Assembly: GCA_001465935.1 (NCBI GenBank)
Contig: LNKV01000117.1
Coordinates: 1 to 33,544 of the forward strand
Direction: 5' to 3'
Source: Clarireedia homoeocarpa
Taxonomy: Eukaryota > Ascomycota > Leotiomycetes > Helotiales > Rutstroemiaceae
Length of the DNA stretch: 33,544 nucleotides
Position numbers and translations under genes: made by a program. The notes under the pieces were generated by a model. It saw only the letters and a list, made by a program, of their open reading frames with translations, was not told where the DNA came from and ran no database searches. This document shows, piece by piece, positions 13,530-23,365 of the stretch (the first letter of the stretch is position 1; each line of letters begins with the position of its first letter).

Positions 13530-14165
13530 TATATTTTTTAATATAAAATTAAAATATTTTTTGATATAAAGTTGAAGTGTTTTTTAATATAAAGTTGACG
13601 TAATTTTTAATATATTTTTTAATATATTTTTTAATATATTTTTTAATATAAAGTTAAAGTATTTTTTAAAATATTTTTAAAGTGTTTTTTGATATAAAGT
13701 TAAAGTGTTTTTTAAAGTATTTTTGAAATATTTTTTAATATAAAGTTGAAATATTTTTTGATATAAAGTTAAAGTGTTTTTTAAAGTGTTTTTTAAAGTG
13801 TTTTTTAATATAAAACTAAAGTGATTTTTTAAAGTGTTTTTAAAGTATTTTTTAATATAAAGTTGAAGTGTTTTTTAAAGTATTTTTAATATATTTTTTA
13901 ATATAAAGTTGAAGTGTTTTTTAATATATTTTTTAAAGTGTTTTTAATATAAAATTGAAGTATTTTTTAAAGTGTTTTTTAATATAAAACTAAAGTGTTT
14001 TTTTAAAATATTTTTTTAAAGTGTTTTTAAAGTGTTTTTTAATATAGAGTTGAAGTGTTTTTTAAAGTATTTTTAATATATTTTTTAATATAAAATTGAA
14101 ATGTTTTTTAAAGTATTTTTAATATATTTTTTAATATAGAGTTGAAGTGTTTTTTAATATATTTT
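13530..14165 (+). repeat. Large minisatellite built from 11-12-bp modules
   Basis: About 630 bp made of three interchangeable modules, aaagtgtttttt, aatatatttttt and aatataaagttg, combined into units of about 23-24 bp and longer. Module order changes along the array, which suggests repeated slippage or unequal exchange. TpG is common here (gtg, ttg), so the array either escaped RIP, perhaps because single units are short, or expanded after RIP. No coding sense is apparent. Confidence 0.88.
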
Positions 14166-14419
14166 TTATAATAATCAAATATCGTAATATAGTTTAAGCT
14201 TTCTATAATATTATAATATAATATAGTAATCTCTTTTTCTTGATATTTAACTTTCTACTCTTTTACAATCTCAGTATATTCTACTTACTATAATATTAAC
14301 TTTTTATTAAACTTATTTAATAAATACTTTAAATTATTAATTTAATTATAATAGTTTCTAATATAATAACAATATAATAATACTATCGATAGTATAATCA
14401 ATACGAGATATAATATAAT
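14166..14419. other. Gene-less junction between minisatellite and frame Y
   Basis: Nothing recognisable is present. Composition is intermediate, with some surviving CpG. Frame Y may begin in this stretch, but no start can be assigned because ATG codons have been lost. Confidence 0.45.
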
Positions 14420-15162
14420 AATTTCGAAATATACTATTAATATAACTTTATCTTCTATTTACTAAACCTAACTAATAATTTAAATCCTTCTCCTCTCGAA
14501 AAGTTCTTATAATAGAAAGTTAAAAAAAATAAACGAAATTAAAAGAAAGCCGAGAAAGTAAAAATAAAAACTAAAAAGAATAAATAGAATAAAAAGAAAA
14601 TTAAAAAAGAAAAAACTATTTAAGAATAATAAACTATAAATAAATAAATCCGATTATCTTTATTTATTAACCTTTTAATATATTTAAATTTTATATCTCT
14701 ATTATCTAATTAGTTAAATACTCTCTCGAACTCTAATCTTTAAACCTTTTTATAAAATACTATAAATACTTTATATTATAAAACTTCTAGACTATTTATA
14801 ATATATAAGTTATTAGCCTTTTAATAATATAATAAAATACTAAGTAACTAGATTCGAAGAATATTAATCTCTATTATTAACTTCTTTTTAAAACTAAGTT
14901 TAGATAATAAAATATATCTATAATTATAAAAAAAAGTAAATAACTAATATCTTATTATATAAACTTCTATTTATAAATATAAAGTTTCTAGATCGATCTA
15001 TAACTTCTCTTATTATAATAATTAATTAAAACTAGTAATAATTTATTAATAAATAATTATATACTAATTTCTCTTAATTTATATAATTTAATATTACTTT
15101 AATTATCTTCTAATATATTTATATAGTTTTCAAAGAATATAAATTTAAGATTTAGATTTTTT

Positions 15163-15257
15163 TATTTTTTTTTACTATATCTTACTTTTACTAAACTAGT
15201 TTAAGAAAAATCAAAATAATTCTTACTTTTAAATAAGTTTTATAAAAAACTAATTAT
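15163..15257 (+). repeat. 98-bp tandem duplication, copy 1
   Basis: Shares with the next copy the anchor ttttactaaactagtt followed by a(a/g)gaaaaatca and taaataagttttataaaaa. The copies lie 98 bp apart and differ mainly by transitions. Since 98 is not a multiple of three, the duplication would break any reading frame crossing it. Confidence 0.82.
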
Positions 15258-15260
15258 CTT

Positions 15261-15355
15261 TTATCTTTTTTATTATACTTTGTTTTTACTAAACTAGTTC
15301 GAGAAAAATCAAGATAATTTTTATTTTTAAATAAGTTTTATAAAAAGCTAGTTAT
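15261..15355 (+). repeat. 98-bp tandem duplication, copy 2
   Basis: Second copy of the unit at 15,163. It keeps a CpG (agttcgaga) and a TpG (ctttgttt) that copy 1 has lost or lacks, so copy 1 is the more RIP-mutated of the two. Confidence 0.82.
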
Positions 15356-17074
15356 ATTAATATTTATTTATTTTACTTATTCTGATTATTTATATAAGTT
15401 AATATTAGATAATAAAAAGATTATAAATTTTCTTCTATTTTTTCTATATTAATAGAATAATCTTCTGATAATCAAAATAATAAATAACTTTTATTTAATA
15501 TTATAAAGTATTTTATTAATTATCTCTAAAACAGATTATTCTATACTATTATAAAATATTAATAGTATTTTAATAATTATTATAATACTCTTTATAAAAC
15601 AGAGAACATATATAATAATTATAATAATATCAATTATCTTACTTCTCTCTTAGATTTTAAATTATTTAGAAATTCAAGGATCTCTAATTTTATTAATAAT
15701 AAATACTTTTTTTATAATAATATAATAATAATATTAGATTTAAATAATCTTTACTAACTTTATTCAAAGTATATTAATCTTATTAATAAATCTAAAATAC
15801 TTTTAATTTTTATTATAAAAGAGATATTTAAAAGGAAAAAGTCTAATAATTAAGAATATCTTTAATATATCTATTTTCTCGATTATAAATATAGTATATT
15901 AGATACTCTACTATCAAGTATTATCGATATTAATAATATCTATAATATTATAAACAATCTAGTAAGTTTTAAGAAAAATTTTACTTTTTATCTAATAACA
16001 ACTTTAGATAATCTTTTAAATAAAAAAGTCTATAATATTTATATTAAAGTTATAGATAATAATCTACTTTATAATTATAAACTTGTTTTATTTAAAAAGA
16101 TTTTATATATCTTTATAAAAACTTTTATTAATTAGATATATATAAAATTTTACTTTATATTCTCTTAAATTTAATTATAATATAAATAGTTTCTAATATC
16201 TTTAATAATTCTAACTAATAATTAGTAATAACAACTTTATAATTTTATTCTCTATTTTATATTTCAAAAAAATTACTTCTTTATTACTCTCGAAAGTCTT
16301 TTATAAACTTTTCATTAAACTTTTATTTAAGTATTTATAACTAATCTTAAAAGTAGATAATAAAAATTATTATAATATAATTAATAATAATTTCTCTAAT
16401 ATTCCTTCTAAACTAAGTTTTCCAAGAAATTAATTAAAAATATTTATAAGAATATCTAGATATATAATCTTATTTAGTTTAAAAGAATAATTATTTTCTT
16501 TATAAGAAAAAGTATAAAAAATATTTATTATTTAAAGATATATACTAAGTTAAATCGAAAATAGAATAAATAATAAAATAATAAAATTAATATAACTTAT
16601 ATTCTTTAAAACTAATATTAAGTCGATCTAGAAAGATAATTTTAAATAAAGTAGAATAAAAATAATAAAAAGTAAAAACTCTTTTAAAAACTATATTATA
16701 TTAAAAACTATTATATCTCTTATCTTAAAAATAGAAAATAGAAAAGTACTTTATTTTTTCTTTAATATAATCTAGATAATCTTTATAATCTCAACTCTTT
16801 TATTATAATTACTAAAGTAGAAAACAAATAATATAATTAAAATATTATATTCTTTTAATTTTACTTAAAGTTAAAAATAGAATTTATTATTAATACTATT
16901 AAGTTATTCGAAAATTCTAATATTGATATTCTACTTTATAATTCGAATTATATTATTTTCGTTTATAATATTATATATACTTATATTATAGATCTTTAAT
17001 CTATTATTAGATTTATATTTACTAGTAAAAATAGAGTAAAAAAAAGACTCGATAAATTTATTAATATTTTTATT

Positions 17075-17317
17075 CTAGTAGGTAAAAGGCGGGTTGAGAT
17101 TTCGGGCGGGTTTATCTTAAATATAATATAACTATATATTAAACTTTATTATTTCTATTAATTAATAATTAAATTACTATCTAATTATCTTCTAATCGAT
17201 CTTAATTAGTTTTTTAATCGTATATAGCTCTATACTAACTCGCTATCGAGTTGTATTAATCTCGTTTAAAAGAGTAAATTGTTTTATTATATAACTCTTA
17301 CCTATCTAGGTCAGATT
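17075..17317 (+). repeat. 243-bp tandem duplication, copy 1 with G-rich motif
   Basis: Copy 1 of two adjacent 243-bp units. Near its start is the only G-rich stretch in the window (17,088-17,110, containing cgggttgag and tcgggcggg). It keeps many CpG sites, such as aatcgatc, actcgctatcgag and ctcgttt, that are CpA or TpG in copy 2. Both units begin after a tctagta motif. Function unknown; a transposon terminal or LTR-like sequence is possible but unproven. Confidence 0.88.
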
Positions 17318-17560
17318 CTAGTAAATAAAAGACGGGTTGAGATTTCGGGCGGGTTTATCTTAAATATAATATAACTATATATTAAACTTTATTATTTCTA
17401 TTAATTAATAATTAAACTACTATCTAATTATCTTTTAATCAATCTTAATTAGTTTTTTAATTGTATATAACTTTATACTAACTTATTATCAAGTTATATT
17501 AATCTTGTCTAAAAGAGTAAATTATTTTATTATATAACTTTTACTTATCTAGGTCAGATT
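17318..17560 (+). repeat. 243-bp tandem duplication, copy 2
   Basis: Same unit as the preceding copy, offset 243 bp. Its G-rich motif lies at 17,331-17,353. Where copy 1 has CpG, this copy has tca, ttg or tta. The inverted-repeat arm begins inside this copy at about 17,362. The opposite arm (28,014-28,201) carries the matching part but stops just short of the G-rich motif. Confidence 0.88.
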
Positions 17561-18306
17561 CTAGTAAGTAAAAAGTATATTATTCTTAAAATAGTAAACT
17601 ATTTTATTATATAATTACTATTTTATTATAAACCTCTTATTGATTATATTTTATTTACTTCTTTTTATTTACTTTTCTATATTATTGTATTTATCTCTTA
17701 TATTATTGTTTTTTCTATATAAATTTATTATAAAATAGCTTTACTTTTTATTATTATTCTTCTATAATTATACTTCGATCTAAACTTTTATTAGTTAAGC
17801 GACGATCTTATATAAATAAGTAATTAGTTTGCTAGTATATTTAGATTCTTATAGTAAATATCTTTTATTTTACTTCTAGTTCAACTCTATTTTATCTTTT
17901 TGTTTATATTCAATTAGATCTAGTTAATTTTATAAAAGAGGATTTATAAAAAGTAGAAAGTTTATAATTAAATATTATTTTTATTTCTTTTATCTTTTAA
18001 ACTACTAGCGATTAGCTTAATAGTAGTTATAAATCTTCGAGTATCTTCTTTTCTAGTTGTTTCCTAATCGCTCTAAAGAATGAAATAATTTGTATCTAGT
18101 TCTTTTTCTTTTTTATTAGATTTTAATATTGATCTATTAATATCTTCTTTACTAATCGCCTTCTAATTACTTCTAATTCTCGAATATCTTTCTATCTAGT
18201 CTCTTATTAATAGATCTAATATTATAAATATTTTCTTATTTAATTCTTTATTTTTTTTTTTTTAATTTATCTTTAAATAACTTTTAATACTAATAGTATC
18301 TTCTTA
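17561..18306 (+). other. Non-coding leader upstream of the arm frame (left)
   Basis: About 750 bp with somewhat higher G+C than the outer flanks and occasional TpG. A short inverted pair, aactacta ... tagtagtt, lies at about 18,000-18,028. No promoter element or RNA gene could be supported. It is mirrored at 27,269-28,014, so it belongs to the duplicated unit and may be its untranslated leader. Confidence 0.55.
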
Positions 18307-21300
18307 ATAGATCTATCTACTATCTCTCTAAGTATTAATATAATAACCTTCTATAACTTCCCTAATCCGGTCTTTACTTAAGAGATACTCGATATTTTAG
18401 TTTTAAATATTTGTAATTTAGCTAATATTTCGTTGTTTATTCGATAGTATATTATTCCTAACTCGGTTAGTAATCTTATAATTACTATAAGTAATTCGCC
18501 TCTAAATCTCCCTCTTGATATTACTGAATTACCTAATATACTAAACCTTAATCTTAATAACTAGCTTTCTAATAGTAATAAGGATATAGATAGTATAGGT
18601 TTTAGTAGATAGTAGTTAGTAACTGAAAGAGAGAATAGATAAGTTAATTTTATAGATAAAGATAAAAGTAGTAAGTATAATCTTACTAATAAAAAGGAGG
18701 ATAATAGATTTAGTTCTATTAATAAAATAGAGAATAAAAGGTCTGATTCTATTAGTGAATATAGAGATAATAAATAAAGTTAGAGTAATAAAGAAGAAGA
18801 TAAATTCTAGCTATTAAATATCGAAGATAATATAAATAATAATAAAAGTTATTCGAGTAATAAATAGAGTACTAGTAATATTAGAGAAGTTAATAAAGTC
18901 GAAGTTTAATTATAATAGGAAATATCTATATTAGATAAGTTTAAAGTGGATTTAACTAAAGAGCTATATAACTATTTATTTCAATTTAATAGTTATCGAT
19001 TAAACGAATATCTAGAGAAATCTTATTAGTATCCTAATTGCGATTTATTAGAATATCGCTAGTAGTATACTAGTCTGAATAAGTATATATATTAGCTATA
19101 AAGATCCTCTATTCTAACTATTATAGATAAACCCGATTTCTTAAATAAAGTTTAATAAGAAAGTTCTTCTATACTAAATTAGTTGAAATTTCTTGATAAT
19201 TATAATATCGATTTATTAGCGAATCGCGAAGAAGTTATTAGTAATAAAGTATCTATTTATAATAGATATATTCTTTATATATATATTTCTTGCTTTAAGA
19301 TAATATCTAATCTATTAGCGATTTGCTTTAATATCGATAACTTTCTAGGATTTATTTATAGTCTTACTATTATCTATTAAAAGATAGATATTAATTTTTT
19401 CTCTTGCTTTTATATAAATATTCGTACTAATCTTTATCTTTATATTAAAGTTTATTACGATTTTAGAAAAGACGAAAAAGTATTTAGAATTAAACTATAA
19501 AAGGTTTTATATTACTATCTTAATCGAATATTAGGATATAAAGATATTAGTTTTTATATTTTCTTTCTTTAGATATACGATCTCGATAAGCTAACGAATT
19601 TCTTTAGAAAAAGTAGTAGTTAGCTATATTATCTTTTACAAGTCTAGACTGATTTACTATTACTTTCTAGTATTTTTTATTATATCCTATTAATAAGTCG
19701 TTAATATTTATTTTATTTTTAAGATTATACTCGATTGAAAGTACAAACTTATTATATAGAGTAATCTATATATATAAATATAAATAAGATAGAAGATTAG
19801 CTATTATTATTTTATTATTCTTTATATCTATAAAGTCTAGCTATTATCTAGTAAGAGATACAACAACGATTAACTAAGTTTGAATATACTATTTATTATA
19901 GAGTAAAGCTATTCTTTTCGAGTAAAAATATTAAACTTCGATTTTCTTATAATACTCTATTCGAAATCTAGAAAGTATTTAAAAGACCTTTAATAGTTAT
20001 ACTTGATCTTATATATATCGATCGTAATAATATCTAGTTGGATCTAGATAAAGAAATAACTATTATCGATTATATATTATATTACTAGTAAGCTAAGACT
20101 AATCTACTAACTACTACTTACTTATTAAAGACTTATTATTTAGAGTTTTATATTTGATAGGCTAAATATAATAAATTAGATTAATATATTATTCCTACTC
20201 TCTACTTTATAATTATATTACAAGATATTAGTAATTTAATATTAGATATATCTTTATTGTCTTGTTATCGACAAAAAAGTTAGATATATAATCAAATCTA
20301 TAATAGTATTAAAGAGTTTTTCAATATAGTTTAAATAAAGCTTTTTAGTAATCTCTATTTAAAACAATTAATATAAGATTCTAAAATAAAATAGATACTT
20401 TAGTAATAAGATCGAGTAGGGTTAGTTATAGATTCTATTTTATATCAAAGTTATTTAATTAGTAAATCGCGATTGAATCGCTTAATAGTCAAAAAACAAT
20501 AGTAGGCTTTTAGTACTCGAAAAGAGAATCGAATTATATTTACTTTTATAGATCGAATACGAACTTCTGTAAAGAATATAGGTAATTAGATTCGAATTTA
20601 TAATATTACCTCTAATAATTCGTAGTATATATACTTACTATCTACTTTAGATTTCCTAACTTATTTATATAAGAATATAAATAAGTTTATTATAGTTTTC
20701 GAGTAGATATTGAGCTTAGAAGTGAAAACTCGAGTAGATTATAAGTATTATAAACTAATGATTATACTATTATAAATACTACTATTCGCTTTCGATTTAA
20801 TATTTATTATACAGCTAAATAATCTCTAGAAAGAAAAGTTTCAATAATGAAAAGAAGGATCTAAAGTACTCGGAATAGGATTATAAACTATATAAGCTAA
20901 ATTCGAGTATATATAGTTAAGATTTTAAGTTGATTAGAAAATAATAGTATTTCGCTTATAATTTACTAACCAAATAGTATTTAATAGTAGTATACTCTAT
21001 ACTAATTATTAGAAGAATTTCTTATAAGTAGGTAAAGCTAAAGACGATTATATATATATAGAAGTTGTTAGCTACTAACTAGTATAATATAGTAATAATA
21101 AAGATTATTAGTATATCTTTATCGAATATTTCTATCTTATTATAATATATATATTCTATAAAGAGGTTTAGAATTATTTCAAGTTAGGATTCTAGGAAGG
21201 CTATTATAAAGAGGCTATTTAGAGTATTATACCTTTCTATTAGACTAAAATAAAATATCTATTAACTTGTAAATCAATATAGAATCTCTAACTAGTTAGT

Positions 21301-22245
21301 ACTAATTAGATAATAATTCGATTAATTAAAGTTCTTGTTTTATTTATTTAGAACTTCTCGGATAGTCGATAAAACGATTATTAATAATAGAATAATATCC
21401 CTTTTCGTATTCTTTTTCGCTAGGTTAGTAAACTACTTGAATAGTGAGATAGAGCTATAATAGTAGAGGAATTTAGAAAGTAATTTAAATATTATTTTAT
21501 TATAACTAACTAGATTATACTTTATTTATAAGCTAGTAAATTCTTTCAGAAAAATTAGTAAAAACAAACTATAATAATAAAGGTTTATTATTAATAACTA
21601 ATCGACTTACTAGTAAAAAACTAACTAGATATTAAGTATAGTATAAAGTAGTTTTAGGACTTAGCTTAGAAGAAACTACAAATCTATTAACCTCGATATT
21701 ATAAATTTAGACTTGTTGAATATTAAAAAGAGCTCGAATAGATATTAGATTAATATTTAAATTTCAACGGGATAAGACCAATTATAGATTATATACTTGA
21801 AGAGTTAATAGATAGTTTTCGAGAAATAGATTTAGAATTAGAAGAAATTAGGAAAATAGTTACTAATATATAGATAATAAATAAACTTTAGATAAAGAAT
21901 TAAAAATAGATAATTAAATATATTTAAGATCTAATTTTAGTACTTTTACTAAAGCTTATAGATAGTTAGATTATAGTTAATAGATAATAATCAAGTAATA
22001 GTAAAAGGAAAAAAAAATAGTTAATAGATAATAAACTATATAAAAATAAAAAGCTAGTAACTGATAATTTAAAATCTTAATATATTAATTTAACTTTCTA
22101 TTAACTATAAATAGAAGATTTTATTTATCGCTAATTATTATCGATAAGCTTGTATCTAACTAATAATCTATTATCTAATAATTATAGATATATTATAATT
22201 TATCTTTTAATTGAAAATAAATAATTAGGTATATTTAAGATCTGA
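18307..22245 (+). pseudogene. RIP-destroyed coding region of the arm element (left copy), family unknown
   Basis: One frame (positions equal to 1 modulo 3) runs without net frameshift for about 3.9 kb to a TGA at 22,243 that is kept in both arms, giving about 1,312 codons. The proposed start is an ATA (ex-ATG) at 18,307; this is inference. Internal stops are nearly all TAA/TAG; TGA appears at 20,155, 20,848 and 21,445. Roughly residues 85-210 are Ser/Asn/Lys/Asp/Glu-rich and look disordered. A mixed-composition region follows, with a Tyr-Pro-Asn-Cys-Asp stretch near 19,030. A Lys-rich patch occurs near 22,000. The longest stop-free piece (19,183-19,380, TTG first codon directly after TAG) is only a fragment of this frame. 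I see no clear RT, integrase, helicase or transposase signature. Its presence in repeated DNA suggests a mobile element or subtelomeric multicopy gene. Confidence 0.7.
21899..21990 (+). repeat. 92-bp direct repeat inside the left arm, copy 1
   Basis: Matches 22,210-22,301 at an offset of 311 bp. The shared core is tatttaagatct followed by acttttactaaagcttata. The offset is not a multiple of three, so the two copies lie in different frames of the degraded gene. The true stop may therefore lie before the second copy. Confidence 0.85.
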
Positions 22246-22301
22246 TTTTAATACTTTTACTAAAGCTTATAAATAGTTAGATTATAGTTAATAGATAATA
22301 A
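22210..22301 (+). repeat. 92-bp direct repeat inside the left arm, copy 2
   Basis: Second copy, containing the TGA (agatctgat) that ends the arm frame. The first copy has TAA at the equivalent place, consistent with RIP of TpG. Confidence 0.85.
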
Positions 22302-22435
22302 ATAAATTTATTAATTTTAAAAAATTTATATTTTATATAATATTTTAATAATTTTTTTCTTTATTAATTTATATTAATTATTAGTTTATAAATTTAATAA
22401 TTATTATATTTTTAATATTTTTATATATAATTTTA
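22300..22435 (-). repeat. X-element fragment at left gap edge
   Basis: Read on the minus strand this matches 11,327-11,467 and is nearly identical to 23,140-23,275. It runs directly into the assembly gap, so the match with X probably continues in the missing sequence. Confidence 0.75.
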
Positions 22436-23139
22436 NNNNNNNNNNNNNNNNNNNNNNNNNNNNNNNNNNNNNNNNNNNNNNNNNNNNNNNNNNNNNNNNN
22501 NNNNNNNNNNNNNNNNNNNNNNNNNNNNNNNNNNNNNNNNNNNNNNNNNNNNNNNNNNNNNNNNNNNNNNNNNNNNNNNNNNNNNNNNNNNNNNNNNNNN
22601 NNNNNNNNNNNNNNNNNNNNNNNNNNNNNNNNNNNNNNNNNNNNNNNNNNNNNNNNNNNNNNNNNNNNNNNNNNNNNNNNNNNNNNNNNNNNNNNNNNNN
22701 NNNNNNNNNNNNNNNNNNNNNNNNNNNNNNNNNNNNNNNNNNNNNNNNNNNNNNNNNNNNNNNNNNNNNNNNNNNNNNNNNNNNNNNNNNNNNNNNNNNN
22801 NNNNNNNNNNNNNNNNNNNNNNNNNNNNNNNNNNNNNNNNNNNNNNNNNNNNNNNNNNNNNNNNNNNNNNNNNNNNNNNNNNNNNNNNNNNNNNNNNNNN
22901 NNNNNNNNNNNNNNNNNNNNNNNNNNNNNNNNNNNNNNNNNNNNNNNNNNNNNNNNNNNNNNNNNNNNNNNNNNNNNNNNNNNNNNNNNNNNNNNNNNNN
23001 NNNNNNNNNNNNNNNNNNNNNNNNNNNNNNNNNNNNNNNNNNNNNNNNNNNNNNNNNNNNNNNNNNNNNNNNNNNNNNNNNNNNNNNNNNNNNNNNNNNN
23101 NNNNNNNNNNNNNNNNNNNNNNNNNNNNNNNNNNNNNNN
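22436..23139. other. Assembly gap, 704 Ns, at the centre of the inverted repeat
   Basis: Unknown sequence placed symmetrically between the two arms. The last bases before it and the first after it are reverse complements, so the arms continue into the gap. The stated length may be an estimate. Long near-palindromes are hard to assemble, which is enough to explain the gap. Confidence 0.99.
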
Positions 23140-23275
23140 TAAAATTATATATAAAAATATTAAAAATATAATAATTATTAAATTTATAAACTAATAATTA
23201 ATATAAATTAATAAAGAAAAAAATTATTAAAATATTATATAAAATATAAATTTTTTAAAATTAATAAATTTATTT
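23140..23275 (+). repeat. X-element fragment at right gap edge
   Basis: Same-strand match to 11,327-11,467 with a few small indels and mostly G-to-A or C-to-T changes. The match appears to end at 23,275, where arm-specific sequence (the 92-bp repeat) begins, which marks a junction between element X and the arm element. Confidence 0.75.
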
Positions 23276-23365
23276 ATTATCTATTAACTATAATCTAACT
23301 ATTTATAAGCTTTAGTAAAAGTATCAAAATCAGATCTTAAATATATCTAATTATTTATTTTCAAT
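23274..23365 (-). repeat. 92-bp direct repeat inside the right arm, copy 2
   Basis: Mirror of 22,210-22,301. It keeps a CpA (aaaatcagatct) and one further CpA that the left arm has lost. Confidence 0.85.

Larger units (their letters stand above)
14420..17105 (+). pseudogene. Degraded long reading frame Y, unidentified protein
   Basis: A + strand frame (codons starting at positions equal to 2 modulo 3) can be followed for about 2.6 kb with nearly all stops TAA or TAG. The N-terminal part reads Asn/Pro/Ser (near 14,480), then a Lys-rich basic stretch (14,520-14,620), then a Leu/Ser/Asn-rich stretch that RIP could derive from Pro/Ser/Thr-rich sequence. A TGA occurs near 15,381, and a 98-bp tandem duplication inside should shift a true frame, so one half may be misread. 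The right end runs into the 243-bp repeat and its G-rich motif. I do not recognise the family. It could be a gag-like or otherwise disordered protein, but nothing specific supports that. Confidence 0.3.
17362..22435 (+). repeat. Left arm of about 5.07-kb inverted repeat
   Basis: The reverse complement of this arm matches 23,140-28,213. Every pair of matching positions checked sums to 45,575: inner edge 22,435/23,140, frame start 18,307/27,268, stop-free segment 19,183/26,392, outer end 17,375/28,200. There is therefore no net insertion or deletion at any of these points over about 5 kb. In 19,183-19,380 I counted 25 differences in 198 bases, all transitions. The arm contains part of the 243-bp repeat, a non-coding leader, a degraded frame of about 1,312 codons, and at its inner end a fragment of element X. 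Confidence 0.95.

Noticed and set aside
13530..14165. Telomeric repeat or CRISPR array
   Set aside because: No TTAGGG-like unit is present. The modules are contiguous and variable, without unique spacers of constant length.
18001..18040. Possible tRNA or SINE, since tagcttaatag fits an A-box pattern and a ttcga follows
   Set aside because: The A-box to B-box spacing is about 22 bases instead of roughly 46, and no acceptor or anticodon stem can be formed.
19183..19380. 65-residue stop-free frame in the left arm as a small gene
   Set aside because: It begins with TTG directly after TAG, has an inverted counterpart at the mirror position, and lies in frame with a 3.9-kb degraded coding region. 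It is a fragment between RIP-made stops, not a gene.
18307..22245. Arm frame as a telomere-linked RecQ-type helicase, hAT or KDZ transposase
   Set aside because: I looked for helicase Walker motifs, a hAT dimerisation block and KDZ-type motifs and saw none. The identification would have been guesswork.
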